The notes under the pieces were generated by a model that saw nothing but the letters and a program-made list of their open reading frames with translations, was not told the DNA's origin and searched no databases. Below, one piece after another: positions 43,572-52,520 of a stretch of 64,000 nt of DNA (its first letter is position 1; each line of letters begins with the position of its first letter). A program made the translations under genes and the position numbers. The stretch lies in contig CALBKM010000046.1 of the NCBI GenBank assembly GCA_937895705.1, positions 62,001 through 126,000 on the forward strand, in the 5' to 3' direction. The DNA is from an uncultured Clostridia bacterium (GTDB lineage Bacteria; Bacillota; Clostridia; Lachnospirales; Lachnospiraceae).

Positions 43572-45407
43572 TTACTTTTCATAAATCCATGCCTTGGCGC
43601 TGAAATCAAGAGAAAGGTCCCCGTAAGTGGCAAGCACGATTGCACCCTCTAAAAAGTCAGTTACTACTTCCTTAGACTCTCCAAACCGGTGCGCTACGGC
43701 CAAATACTGATTTCCGAGTTTTCGAATAACCAACTGCTCTCCTACCGGCTCCAAGTAACTTTCCGTATCACAGGAAATCAAAATCGTCTTACCGTCCTTA
43801 ATAATCGGTGCCGCCTTCCGGTAAAAGTCCATTCCCTCATCAATACAGTCCCACTGCTCCTTAGACAACTCGTAAATATCACCGCTGATACACATACGTC
43901 CCAAAAGCGTATTTATCAAAGAATACTGCAGTCTCTGTATACTGTCTTCCTTACGAAGCACCGCCCAAATCTGACTTTGTTCCGGACGAATGACGCGATG
44001 CAGGTTTGCCGCAATAATCGGGATACAGGATATCTCATGAGCATCGGAAAAGCTGGCCTGAGAAGACACTTCCATCATAGACGGCTCCAGGCGATGTCCG
44101 CCGCTGGAACAGTTCTCAATCACAATATCCGGAATCTCCTCTTTAATCTTACGGAAAAAGGCCTGGGATGCCAACGCATACTTTCGGACGCCCTCACCGA
44201 AACCGTCCGGGTCATCACACCCCATACCGATGGTGTCGTTGTAATCCACTTTAATATAACCGAATCCACAGTCCTTTAGCAGCTTGATTACCTTCTCACT
44301 TAAATAATCGATCACCCACGGGTCCGCCATATCAAAGAACCGGTGCTCTCCCACCGTAATCGGCACACCGTCCCGCTTTAACAGATGCTCCGGAACATTG
44401 TAGTGTTTAGAACCGGTACCTACGGACTCAAACTCAAACCAGATGCCCGGAATCATTCCGCACTGTCTGACATAGTCTGCCATCGGCTTTAATCCTCCCG
44501 GAAACTTGGTTTCATTAATGTCCCAATCTCCCACACAGGTCCACCAGTATTTCGCATTTCCGTACCAGCCGGAATCCATAACAAAATACTGCAAGCCCTT
44601 ATCCTTTAACTTATCGCACATGTTCTTGATACTCTCAAGGCTCGGATTTCCCCAGGTGGTACAATACTCGTTAAACATAATCCCCATCTGACAATCTATC
44701 GGAGAAATATCCGGCTTTTGAGCTTTCACAAGAATATCACATACATCATAAATCGAGTTACCGAACGCCACTGCCGCCTTCGGTGTCGTAAAGCTTTCTC
44801 CCGGTGCTACGGTTTTCGTCCAGTTGCCGAAGTCTCTGTCGGCAATACCGCCTGCCACCGTCACTGTATTGTCCCTTCCGGTCACAATCAGTTCCATCTG
44901 CCAGGAAGACGGGGAATAGAGCTGGATGCCGATAAATTCACCCTTTTCACTGTTCTCCAGTACAAGGAACGGAAAATACTTGCGCACCGGCATGGAACCT
45001 ACCGTTCCGAACTTTTCTACACGATAGCCGTTTCCACTCCAGGAATGCTCCAAATGCAAATCATAAATGCTTTCCTTGCGGAGCTTGCCTTCCGCACTCC
45101 AAAAGGACTGCATCCGATAAAAAGAATCTACCTCCAGTCCCTTTAATGCAAAGCTGGACAACATCTCCAGAACAGCCGGTTCATTGCTTTCATTGGCAAA
45201 CGTAGTCCGTAAAAATACCACATCCCCCGACTTCTCCCGGTGCAGGGTTAGTCTATGCTTTCTGTTATCTTCATAAACCACACATGCGGCATCCTCGGAC
45301 ACCTTCTTCAGTTCTCTTGTGGACTGACCGTCACACATGGTAAGCCCTGCGGAATATCCCCCTGCAAAGGCGTCCTTTTGTAATCTCAGTTCTACGTATT
45401 GTTCCAT
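43572..45407 (-). CDS. GH36 alpha-galactosidase
   Basis: The 611-residue enzyme hydrolyses alpha-galactosides such as raffinose or melibiose. The N-terminal beta-sandwich covers residues about 1-230. The barrel carries the motif FVMDSGWYG (near 275-283), GDWDINETKFPGGLKPMADY, the nucleophile in GYIKVDYND (Asp388) and the acid/base region SSQASFSDAHE (Asp455); a small C-terminal beta domain follows. No signal peptide, so it acts in the cytosol on imported sugar. AGGAGG lies before the start. Tandem activator-like sites precede the promoter. Confidence 0.92.
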   Translation of the reverse strand: MEQYVELRLQKDAFAGGYSAGLTMCDGQSTRELKKVSEDAACVVYEDNRKHRLTLHREKSGDVVFLRTTFANESNEPAVLEMLSSFALKGLEVDSFYRMQSFWSAEGKLRKESIYDLHLEHSWSGNGYRVEKFGTVGSMPVRKYFPFLVLENSEKGEFIGIQLYSPSSWQMELIVTGRDNTVTVAGGIADRDFGNWTKTVAPGESFTTPKAAVAFGNSIYDVCDILVKAQKPDISPIDCQMGIMFNEYCTTWGNPSLESIKNMCDKLKDKGLQYFVMDSGWYGNAKYWWTCVGDWDINETKFPGGLKPMADYVRQCGMIPGIWFEFESVGTGSKHYNVPEHLLKRDGVPITVGEHRFFDMADPWVIDYLSEKVIKLLKDCGFGYIKVDYNDTIGMGCDDPDGFGEGVRKYALASQAFFRKIKEEIPDIVIENCSSGGHRLEPSMMEVSSQASFSDAHEISCIPIIAANLHRVIRPEQSQIWAVLRKEDSIQRLQYSLINTLLGRMCISGDIYELSKEQWDCIDEGMDFYRKAAPIIKDGKTILISCDTESYLEPVGEQLVIRKLGNQYLAVAHRFGESKEVVTDFLEGAIVLATYGDLSLDFSAKAWIYEK

Positions 45408-45481
45408 GTTGCTACCTCCTCGTTATACCAAACGCCAACCTCTTGTCGACCCCGTTTTCGCATTTCTCCCAACTCCATCTT

Positions 45482-45555
45482 ATCATACTTTTTCTGCTTT
45501 AGCATGTCATTTTGCGCAAAGTTTTTATCTAAAATGTCATTTCTTCGAAGTTTTT
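45482..45555 (-). promoter_or_regulatory. GH36 promoter with AraC-type tandem direct repeats
   Basis: On the minus strand: ATGACA (45505-45510), 17 bp, TATGAT (45482-45487). Two direct repeats occur 30 bp apart: on the plus strand ATGTCATTTTGCGCAAAG plus TTTTT (45504-45526) and ATGTCATTTCTTCGAAG plus TTTTT (45534-45555). The near copy covers the -35 box, the far one is three helical turns upstream. This is the geometry of an AraC-family activator; no such gene is in the window. Confidence 0.7.
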
Positions 45556-45618
45556 GTTTCTCTTGACAAATCTTGCGTTTTTTCCAAGCACTTCATCCCG
45601 CTTCCCACAAAACAAAAA

Positions 45619-45649
45619 GGCCGCAACATTCCTGTCACAGCCTTACGCT
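45619..45649 (-). terminator. Terminator of the two-component/ABC operon
   Basis: On the minus strand AAGGCTGTGAC and GTTGCGGCCTT pair over 11 positions and are followed by TTTG. Confidence 0.78.
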
Positions 45650-45650
45650 C

Positions 45651-46748
45651 TTAATATTCACAAATATCCGCCCGGTGCATCTGGCGACATCTTGTAATGA
45701 TTAACGGTACCAGAATAATCACGTTACAAATTACCAGTCCCGCAAACGCTACATTGTTAAAATAATCCAAATACTTGCCCATCGGATACAGCACCAGATG
45801 ATTGAACAGGTAAAGTCCCAGAAAGAACAACACGCCACCGCCTATCAAGGCAATTCCTTCCATCCAGAGAAGCTCTCCCACAATCTTTCCGGTAATCTTT
45901 CTCTTTCCCATACCAATGGCACGGTACACCGCAAACTCAAAGGTTCTGCTCTGATACACTCCTACAAACACCGCGTTCACCGTCACCGCCATAATAATCG
46001 CAATCAGTACAAGCACCGCGATGTAGATTTTAGGCAGGAAGGAAAACGTACGATCCGTCTCTGCCTTATCTTCCTCATACCCGTGCATCTGTACCGGATA
46101 CTGCTCTTCCAACCGGTCCAGATAGGATTCAAATTCTTCTTTTCCCATTCCGGTGTTTAAAATCAAATAATTCCCCACCTCGCTCCCTTCTTCAAAAAAG
46201 TAAGACGCATAGGTCTTTTGGTCGGTTATTACATCTAATGTAAATTCTTCCGATATCCCGTTAAACTCTTCCGGAGTGAGAACATCCCCCAATTTCACCC
46301 CCAGACTGTTTGCCATCCGTTCACTCATAATCACACTTCTGCTTCCAAGTTTTGAGACGTCACATGTAATGTCATTGATATCACAAAACAATTTTACATC
46401 CTCTCTGTTTAGGAAGGTTAACGACTGATATCCCACCGTAAAACTCATGACACTTTCTATGTTAAAATAATTTCCCCACCCCAGTTCCAATAACCGTACA
46501 TTTTCTTCGTTTCTTACATCCTCTGCCGCATCCTCGTACCCTTGCATAGAAACTTCGTCTCGTGCTCTCAAACCAATAAATGCCGAAGCTTCGTACAACT
46601 CCGCTCCAAACTCTTCAAAACTGGTTACCACATTCATCACATATAAGCCTGCCAGATATATACCAAAGCTCAAAAAAATCATAAGGATCAACACAACACA
46701 ACGGGCTTTATTTTCTTTGATAAAATATAACGGTGAAAACGGTTTCAT
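45651..46748 (-). CDS. ABC transporter permease (FtsX/MacB-like)
   Basis: The 365-residue permease has one N-terminal helix (VVLILMIFLSFGIYLAGLY), a large outside domain (about 60-240) and three C-terminal helices (YIAVLVLIAIIMAVTVNAVF; ALIGGGVLFFLGLYLF; NVAFAGLVICNVIILVPLI), the FtsX topology. It is last in an operon with an ATPase and a second permease, and its ATG overlaps the ATPase stop (ATGA). The start at 46748 is used; the frame is open to 46790. The system may export a peptide or drug, or serve as a sensor. Confidence 0.9.
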   Translation of the reverse strand: MKPFSPLYFIKENKARCVVLILMIFLSFGIYLAGLYVMNVVTSFEEFGAELYEASAFIGLRARDEVSMQGYEDAAEDVRNEENVRLLELGWGNYFNIESVMSFTVGYQSLTFLNREDVKLFCDINDITCDVSKLGSRSVIMSERMANSLGVKLGDVLTPEEFNGISEEFTLDVITDQKTYASYFFEEGSEVGNYLILNTGMGKEEFESYLDRLEEQYPVQMHGYEEDKAETDRTFSFLPKIYIAVLVLIAIIMAVTVNAVFVGVYQSRTFEFAVYRAIGMGKRKITGKIVGELLWMEGIALIGGGVLFFLGLYLFNHLVLYPMGKYLDYFNNVAFAGLVICNVIILVPLIITRCRQMHRADICEY

Positions 46749-47422
46749 CGCACACCGCCTTCCTTTACGGAGCTGACCATGCCGTCCCACATTTCCACCG
46801 TCATATCCGCATCCTTTAAAATAGAGTGATCATGGGTAATCACCAGCACCAGGTTGTCTTTTGCATACTCCTTTAAAATATCCATCACCGCAAAGGCGTT
46901 TTCATGGTCTAGGGCTGCCGTCGGCTCATCCGCAAACAATACCTTCGGTCCGTTCATCATGGCTCTGGCAATTGCCACACGCTGGCGCTGTCCGCCGGAA
47001 AGCTTACCCGGACGCTTTTTCAGTTCCTTTTCCCCAAGCCCCAAGCTCTTAAGAAGGCTTTCTGCGCGGCCATTTACCTCCGCTCCCTTGCCGTTTGCCG
47101 CCACCGTCACATTAGCAAGAGAAGTCATATACGGCACTAAGAAATGTCGCTGAAACACAAATCCGAACTCATTTCTGCGAAGCTTTTCTCTTTCCTGCTC
47201 TTTGAGGTCGGTAAGACTTTTTCCGTTGTAAAGAATCTCGCCTGCCGTCGGCGTCTTTAAAGTTGAAAGACAATACATCAGCGTAGACTTTCCGGAACCT
47301 GACGGCCCGATAATTCCGACTAAGCCCTTATCCGGCAACTTCAAATCAAAGCCACCCAGCGCATATACCTTTTCTTCCTTCTCCATATCATAAATCATCG
47401 TAATATTTTTTATTTCAAACAT
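46745..47422 (-). CDS. ABC transporter ATP-binding protein (MacB/LolD type)
   Basis: The 225-residue ATPase has Walker A GIIGPSGSGKSTLMY, Q-loop FGFVFQRHFL, signature LSGGQRQRVAIARAM, Walker B VLFADEPTAALD and switch His ITHDHS. It energises the two FtsX-like permeases on either side. Of the two ATGs, that at 47422 lies 6 bases after AAGGAGG and is preferred. Confidence 0.95.
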   Translation of the reverse strand: MFEIKNITMIYDMEKEEKVYALGGFDLKLPDKGLVGIIGPSGSGKSTLMYCLSTLKTPTAGEILYNGKSLTDLKEQEREKLRRNEFGFVFQRHFLVPYMTSLANVTVAANGKGAEVNGRAESLLKSLGLGEKELKKRPGKLSGGQRQRVAIARAMMNGPKVLFADEPTAALDHENAFAVMDILKEYAKDNLVLVITHDHSILKDADMTVEMWDGMVSSVKEGGVR

Positions 47423-47476
47423 GTACATCCTCCTTATGTTCTACTCTCACCCGGTTTATTTCACAATTTCTCATCT

Positions 47477-48634
47477 TTAATATAAGTCCTCTTCCATGGC
47501 ATCCACGGTCCTGATTTTGTAAAGCGCCAGCCGAATCGGAAGCTGAAGTAACGCAAATACAATCGCATAGCCGCATACAATTTCACCCATAACAGAGAAA
47601 TCCAGATACCTACAAGCCAGTCCCATAGGTGCAATCAGTAACGTATCCACAGCCACCATACCGATGACCGTCAATGCCGTACCGAAAATCACCGCCACCG
47701 TAAAGTAAAATAACATTTCCCGTAAGATGGATAGGTAAATTGCCTTTCTGCTGTATCCGATGGAACAATACAAACACCACTCTCCGTGCCGGTCGCGTAA
47801 CATCGTCGTATACACCAGAAACAACATAATCGCCATCACGATCATCACGCCACGGAATACCAGATTCGCCGGTGTTTCCGTTTCGGCAAACACCTCCTCA
47901 TACTCCGCATTGCCGACTTTGTAATCAAATATGGACGCTTCGTTGTCGGAAAACTCATATCCCATATTCCGGAGCAAAGCACTCATATCCTCAATACTTC
48001 CGTCGGACAAGACACATAATCCCAGACTGTAGTCCTTCCCCGAAACCATAATCCCGCCTCCGAAATAAGATTCACTTTCCGCAATTCCCACGATTTGATA
48101 GTCTTTATCCGAGAGCTTCTGCCCTAAGGTCAGTCCCGCATTTTGCATAATCCCATCCGCCAAAATAATTTCTCCCGGTGCATCCGGCAACTCGCCTTCC
48201 TTTAAGGTAGCTCCCATATGCTCCATGTAATTTTTCAAAAATTCTTCATCCCCCAACGGAAACGAAAAGCTGTACTGTCCGATTAGTGCATAGATGGTAA
48301 CTCCCATCTGTTGAGTTTTCTGTACCGTCTTCACGCCCGGCTGTTCCCGTAAACGTTTCACCAGAAGTTCAACCGCCTCTGCGTAAGCTGCCCTCACCGC
48401 TTCCTCCGATGTAAGTGTCTCTTCGTCAATCCCGAATGCACTATCCGGTAGCCCCACCAACTGCATCTTCTTTGTATCCTCCGACAGAATCTTCTTAAAG
48501 CTCTCCGTACCGGAAGAAAGAATAAACTGAGTCAGGTACACAATCACCAAATATAATGCCAGACTGACAATCAGCACTGCCGCATGCCGCTTGTTGTTTC
48601 GTATGTAATTCATTGCGGACAATTTCTGTCTCAT
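47477..48634 (-). CDS. ABC transporter permease (FtsX-like)
   Basis: The 385-residue permease shows the N-terminal helix (HAAVLIVSLALYLVIVYLTQ), an outside domain (about 50-250) and three C-terminal helices, including IVMAIMLFLVYTTML and FYFTVAVIFGTALTVIG. It is the first gene after an internal promoter with response-regulator-like sites. The start at 48634 follows AAAGGAGG by 8 bases. With the second permease it would make a heterodimeric exporter. Confidence 0.9.
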   Translation of the reverse strand: MRQKLSAMNYIRNNKRHAAVLIVSLALYLVIVYLTQFILSSGTESFKKILSEDTKKMQLVGLPDSAFGIDEETLTSEEAVRAAYAEAVELLVKRLREQPGVKTVQKTQQMGVTIYALIGQYSFSFPLGDEEFLKNYMEHMGATLKEGELPDAPGEIILADGIMQNAGLTLGQKLSDKDYQIVGIAESESYFGGGIMVSGKDYSLGLCVLSDGSIEDMSALLRNMGYEFSDNEASIFDYKVGNAEYEEVFAETETPANLVFRGVMIVMAIMLFLVYTTMLRDRHGEWCLYCSIGYSRKAIYLSILREMLFYFTVAVIFGTALTVIGMVAVDTLLIAPMGLACRYLDFSVMGEIVCGYAIVFALLQLPIRLALYKIRTVDAMEEDLY

Positions 48635-48659
48635 GTTCACAACCTCCTTTGTTGCCTTC

Positions 48660-48724
48660 ATTATAGCAACTGAAGTTCCCGCTAAAAAGTAACCACAGTC
48701 ACAACTTCGGTATGACTGTGGTCA
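48660..48724 (-). promoter_or_regulatory. Exporter promoter with two TGAC-N4-GTCA sites
   Basis: TATAAT is at 48660-48665 with a poor -35 (48683-48688). Directly upstream lies TAACCACAGTCA (48690-48701) and then TGACTGTGGTCA (48713-48724), centres 23 bp apart. The poor -35 with an adjoining site suggests activation by the neighbouring response regulator. The two sites also form an inverted repeat that could act as a hairpin after the regulator gene. Confidence 0.68.
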
Positions 48725-48731
48725 TATTCCG

Positions 48732-49370
48732 TTACCCCTTCATGGCTACAATCAGCTTCGCCCTGTCGTGAATGCCGGTTTTATCGTAAATGGAAGAAAT
48801 ATAATTTTTCACCGTACCCTCCGATATGTAAAGCTGTTCCGCAATCTGACGGTTTGTGAGTCCAGCTGCCAGCAACGTGCAAATCTCCTTTTCCCGCTCC
48901 GTCATATCCGGTGCCAACACCTCACTTTGCGATTCCTTTTGCGGCTCCTTTGCCCCCATGAGTGCCGCCAATCGTACCATCACCTTATGGTCAATCACGT
49001 TCCGTCCGTTAAGAATCTGTCCGATGGCACCTAAAATAGCCTCTTTTCCGCTATCTTTCAGCAAGTACCCGTCTGCGCCGTTGGCAACGGCCTTTGTAAT
49101 ATTCTCATCATCATAAAAGGTGGTCAGCACAAGAATCTTTACCGCCGGATACAAGCCTCTTAACCTTTCGATAAGTTCGATTCCACCCATGCCCTTCATG
49201 TTCAAATCCACCAATGCCAAATCACAGGTGACCGTCTCCAAACACCGTAACGCCTCGTTTCCGTCCTTAGCCTTTTCCACAATCTCCATGCCGTTCATGG
49301 ACAAAATTATTTCCAGACTGTCAAGCAACAACGGCTCATCATCCACTAAAAGAATCCTAGTCTTCTCCAT
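48732..49370 (-). CDS. Response regulator, NarL/LuxR family
   Basis: The receiver domain (residues 1-120) has the acidic pair in ILLVDDEPLLLD, phosphoacceptor Asp55 in LALVDLNMKG, and Lys in YLLKDSG. The LuxR helix-turn-helix lies at about 150-212 (MTEREKEICTLLAAGLTNRQ, then IAEQLYISEGTVKNYISSIY). The gene overlaps the kinase gene by 14 bases. Probable binding motif: TGAC-N4-GTCA, found before its own operon and before the exporter. Confidence 0.95.
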   Translation of the reverse strand: MEKTRILLVDDEPLLLDSLEIILSMNGMEIVEKAKDGNEALRCLETVTCDLALVDLNMKGMGGIELIERLRGLYPAVKILVLTTFYDDENITKAVANGADGYLLKDSGKEAILGAIGQILNGRNVIDHKVMVRLAALMGAKEPQKESQSEVLAPDMTEREKEICTLLAAGLTNRQIAEQLYISEGTVKNYISSIYDKTGIHDRAKLIVAMKG

Positions 49371-50625
49371 CTGTTTCCTCCTGTATAAGCGGCACCGTCA
49401 GCACCGCACAAAATCCGTTTTCATTGGTAAACCTTGCGTCTCCGCCGCACTTTTTTACATAAGACAACATCTTTTTCAGACCGAAGCCTTCTCTGATTTT
49501 CATCTCCATATTTTCTTCCGAAAAGTCTCCGGTTCCGTTATCCTTTACACGAACTTGCAGATGGGCACTGTCCGCCGTTACGGAAATCAGGAAACGTGTT
49601 GCGTTTCCGTGTTTCACTCCGTTTGTCAGAAGTTCCTGTACCGCACCGGTCAAAAACTCCGTGTGCTCCTTCGGAATCGATTGCAGCTCCGGTATTACAT
49701 CCACATCCGTCACTACCGTAAGTTCCGTATCCATCATAAAGCTCTCCGTCACAGCAGACAACTCTCGCAGGAAGTCCTCCGGCTGTACGCTTTGACTTTC
49801 CTTATCCAGTACACGTACCGCAAGGCGAACGGCACTCAGCCCCTCCTTCATCCGCTCCTTTGCCGTAATCATGCGCTCCTTTGCTTTTCCCGCATCCACA
49901 TCTACAAGCATTTCTGCAGCGTCTAATGTCATCACTGCCGCCGTAATGGTATGCCCCACACTGTTATGAATGTTACGGCTGATTGTCTCTCGTTCTTCCA
50001 TGCGGGCATTCCGCTCCGCAAGGTAATTCTTCATTCTTAATTCCTGATTTAACTTCTTCTCATATAGTTCATTCACAGCTGTGCCACGCACCGCTACCGC
50101 ACTTTCCCACTGCATTCGCAGATAATGGGATACGGCAGACTCTACCATAAGGAACATAGCTGCGCAGACAGCTAAGAGCAGCACGTGCCAGAGTAATTCC
50201 GGCAGTTCTTCTGTTGATTCTCCTGTTATCCGCCAACCGAAAAACGTACCAAGGAAACAACACACTCCCGGCAAGGCTACACGAAGCAAAGGAGCTCTTT
50301 CTCTTCTTTCTCGACACTGCCCCATCGACGTTTCACCCACCTGCTGCATTCTTCCGTTCCTTGTGCCAATCCGCATCTCATAAAAAATCAGATACGCCGC
50401 AAAATGTCCCGCAAACAATGAAAAGAGCAAAGAAAGAAGCCCTTGTACTACCCAAGAACTCCACCTTTGCACCTCCGTTAAACTTTGTAATTGAAATACA
50501 ACAATAAGGGCTGCCCCGCAAAAGAGACATCCCGTCACATGCTCCGAATGAAATACGGCAATCAAAAGCAAACCTGCTTCCAACAGCATCGCCCATAGAA
50601 AACGTATCATTTTGTTATCCGACAT
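49357..50625 (-). CDS. Sensor histidine kinase (HisKA_3 family)
   Basis: About 422 residues. Membrane helices lie in the first 200 residues (for example LWAMLLEAGLLLIAVF and SWVVQGLLSLLFSLFAGHFA) without a large outside loop, so it probably senses within the membrane or with the transporter. The dimer/phosphoacceptor helix reads ERETISRNIHNSVGHTITAA; the ATPase has QELLTNGVKHGN (N box), VRVKDNGTGDF and GFGLKKML. Start uncertain among several Met codons; 50625 follows GGTGA. The frame is open to 50658. Confidence 0.92.
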   Translation of the reverse strand: MSDNKMIRFLWAMLLEAGLLLIAVFHSEHVTGCLFCGAALIVVFQLQSLTEVQRWSSWVVQGLLSLLFSLFAGHFAAYLIFYEMRIGTRNGRMQQVGETSMGQCRERRERAPLLRVALPGVCCFLGTFFGWRITGESTEELPELLWHVLLLAVCAAMFLMVESAVSHYLRMQWESAVAVRGTAVNELYEKKLNQELRMKNYLAERNARMEERETISRNIHNSVGHTITAAVMTLDAAEMLVDVDAGKAKERMITAKERMKEGLSAVRLAVRVLDKESQSVQPEDFLRELSAVTESFMMDTELTVVTDVDVIPELQSIPKEHTEFLTGAVQELLTNGVKHGNATRFLISVTADSAHLQVRVKDNGTGDFSEENMEMKIREGFGLKKMLSYVKKCGGDARFTNENGFCAVLTVPLIQEETDGED

Positions 50626-50641
50626 ATACATCACCGTATTT

Positions 50642-50684
50642 ATCATACCACAATACAAATCGATTTACAATGTGACTCCGGTCA
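50642..50684 (-). promoter_or_regulatory. Promoter of two-component operon with TGAC-N4-GTCA site
   Basis: TTGTAA (50665-50670), 17 bp, TATGAT (50642-50647) on the minus strand. TGACTCCGGTCA (50673-50684) lies 2 bp upstream of the -35, the same position as at the exporter promoter. Confidence 0.68.
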
Positions 50685-50709
50685 TGTTTTGGAAAGAAGA
50701 AAATCACTA

Positions 50710-50911
50710 CTAAATTTGCGTAATCACCAAATGCGCTGAAACCGGTCTTGTTCCGCCTGCCACCGGTGTAATCGTCAGTGCCGCCGCATTCCCCGCAGGG
50801 TTACGCACGATCAGAATCGAATTTACAGCCGTTGTCTCCACAAGGGTCATTCCTACAATTTGAGATGCCCCCGGCGTAATTATAATTTTTAAAACGACTA
50901 TGCCTACTCAT
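50710..50911 (-). pseudogene. Frameshifted small gene or remnant
   Basis: An ATG at 50911 follows AGGAGG by 6 bases but opens only 36 codons. One frame over, an uninterrupted stretch reads VGIVVLKIIITPGASQIVGM and on to GGTRPVSAHLVITQI before the stop at 50710-50712. That frame looks like true protein (alternating hydrophobic beta strands), whereas the ATG frame does not. A one-base change just after the start codon would join them into about 67 residues. It fills most of the 326-base gap between the kinase and the aldo/keto reductase genes. Confidence 0.55.
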
Positions 50912-50984
50912 TATAACCTCCTATAAAAGGTGTTACAATGTAGCATATGCTCTCTCTTTTATAAGTGATACCACCGGCCACAGT

Positions 50985-52163
50985 TTAGTATTTCATAAAC
51001 CTCTTCACCACAAACTTTGCCAGTTTATACACCGGCCCTTCCATCTCCTTTTTTACATTCTGCAATTCCTTCCGGATTTCAATCTGCTGCGGGCAATGGG
51101 TCTCGCACTTGCCGCATCCGATACAATTTGACGCCGAGGTGGAATCCTTCCGAAGCAAGGTACACCAAATATATTCCTTTAAAGCCTTTCTCTTTCCGTC
51201 GGTGAAGCGTTTGTTATACACCGAAAACACTCCGGGAATATCCACCTTACGAGGGCACGGCATACAATATCCGCAGCCGGTACAACCCACCTTCATCTTC
51301 TCCTGAATCGCCTCTACCACACCCGCAATCAAAGCCTCATCCTCTGTCGTAAACTCGTTCGGTCGCGAAGCGTCCGCATTGGCCGCATTCTCTCGTACCA
51401 TTTCCAAAGAGTTCATACCGGACAAGACACACGTCACTTCTGGTTGGTTCCAAAGCCAGCGAAATCCCCACTCTGCCGGGGTACGCTTACTCGGATGCGT
51501 CGCAAACAGCTTCTTTGCCTTCTCCGGAAGTCCGTTTACCAAACGTCCGCCCCGGAGCGGTTCCATAATCCACACCGGGATTCCTTTCGATGCGGCATAC
51601 CGTAACCCCTTTTTCCCGGCCTGAGAATTCTCATCCAGATAGTTGTACTGAATCATACAAAAATCCCAATCGTAGGCATCAATGAGCTGACAAAACATAT
51701 CCGAATTACCGTGATACGAAAAACCGATTTGACCGATGGCCCCGCTCTCCTTTTTCTCCCGGATCCATTCCACGATACCGAGCGATTTTAAACGTTCCCA
51801 GGTTTTCACATCAGTCAGCATATGCATCAAATAATACTCTACATGGTCGGTTCTTAAACGGCGCAGTTCCTCCGCAAAGGTCTTCTCCACACCCTCTTTG
51901 CTCTTCATCAGATAGTGTGGAAGCTTTGTGGCAATGTTCACCTTATCCCGTATTCCGTGCTTTTCAAACACCTCTCCGAGAAACTCCTCACTGCCGCCGT
52001 AAATATAGGCGGTATCATAATAATTTACCCCCGCCTCATAAGCAGCCAGAATCTCCTGTTCTGCCTTCTCAAACTCAATCTTACCGGACTTTTTCGTAAA
52101 TCGCAGACATCCGTAGCCCAGCACGGATATGGGATTTCCGTATTTATCGTTGCGATACTGCAT
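50985..52163 (-). CDS. Aldo/keto reductase with C-terminal 4Fe-4S domain
   Basis: Residues 1-280 form the AKR barrel: GYGCLRF, NYYDTAYIYGGSEEFLG (catalytic Asp and Tyr) and YLMHMLTDVKTW. The C-terminal 100 residues hold two ferredoxin motifs, CTGCGYCMPCPRKVDIPG and CIGCGKCETHCPQ. This fusion is common in clostridia and suggests that electrons come from ferredoxin or flavin rather than only NADPH. The start at 52163 follows GGAGG by 5-6 bases; a TTG lies further upstream. Confidence 0.93.
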   Translation of the reverse strand: MQYRNDKYGNPISVLGYGCLRFTKKSGKIEFEKAEQEILAAYEAGVNYYDTAYIYGGSEEFLGEVFEKHGIRDKVNIATKLPHYLMKSKEGVEKTFAEELRRLRTDHVEYYLMHMLTDVKTWERLKSLGIVEWIREKKESGAIGQIGFSYHGNSDMFCQLIDAYDWDFCMIQYNYLDENSQAGKKGLRYAASKGIPVWIMEPLRGGRLVNGLPEKAKKLFATHPSKRTPAEWGFRWLWNQPEVTCVLSGMNSLEMVRENAANADASRPNEFTTEDEALIAGVVEAIQEKMKVGCTGCGYCMPCPRKVDIPGVFSVYNKRFTDGKRKALKEYIWCTLLRKDSTSASNCIGCGKCETHCPQQIEIRKELQNVKKEMEGPVYKLAKFVVKRFMKY

Positions 52164-52260
52164 ATTTTCCTCCAAATTATTCTGTCACATTACTCACACT
52201 ATAACACAACCGAAAGTCTTGTGCAATGAGTTGCCTTCAAATTATATAACAATAAACGTA

Positions 52261-52305
52261 AAAAACCGGTCCCGACAATTCCTTCCAATCATCGGTCCGG
52301 CTTTT
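52261..52305 (-). terminator. Terminator after the 49-residue protein gene
   Basis: On the minus strand AAAGCCGGACCGA, loop, TGTCGGGACCGGTTTTT; stem with a small bulge followed by a T run. Confidence 0.75.
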
Positions 52306-52357
52306 CTATCTCCTGCTTTCTCTCCCATTCCCTATTTCTTTTTTCCGCCCATCACTA

Positions 52358-52507
52358 CTATTTCGTGCGCTTCACTCTCGTCTCCCGCTCCTCACTTTCC
52401 ACTCCCTTTCCTACTTTAACAAACACGCCTATCCCATCCGCATACGCCATGTTACGCTCCACTTTCTCCGCAAGACGGATTGCAGCAATCCTTCCCTTCA
52501 CAGACAT
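52358..52507 (-). CDS. Small basic protein (49 aa)
   Basis: A short frame with GGAGG 7 bases before its ATG. It begins MSVKGRIAAIRLAEKVERN, continues AYADGIGVFVKVGKGVES and ends in a run of charged residues (RETRVKRTK). I have seen such MSVxGRIxxIRLxEK starts in small Lachnospiraceae proteins, but no function is known to me. It follows the 172-residue helical protein gene by 13 bases and precedes a terminator, so the two form an operon. Confidence 0.7.
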   Translation of the reverse strand: MSVKGRIAAIRLAEKVERNMAYADGIGVFVKVGKGVESEERETRVKRTK

Positions 52508-52520
52508 AACACCACCTCCG

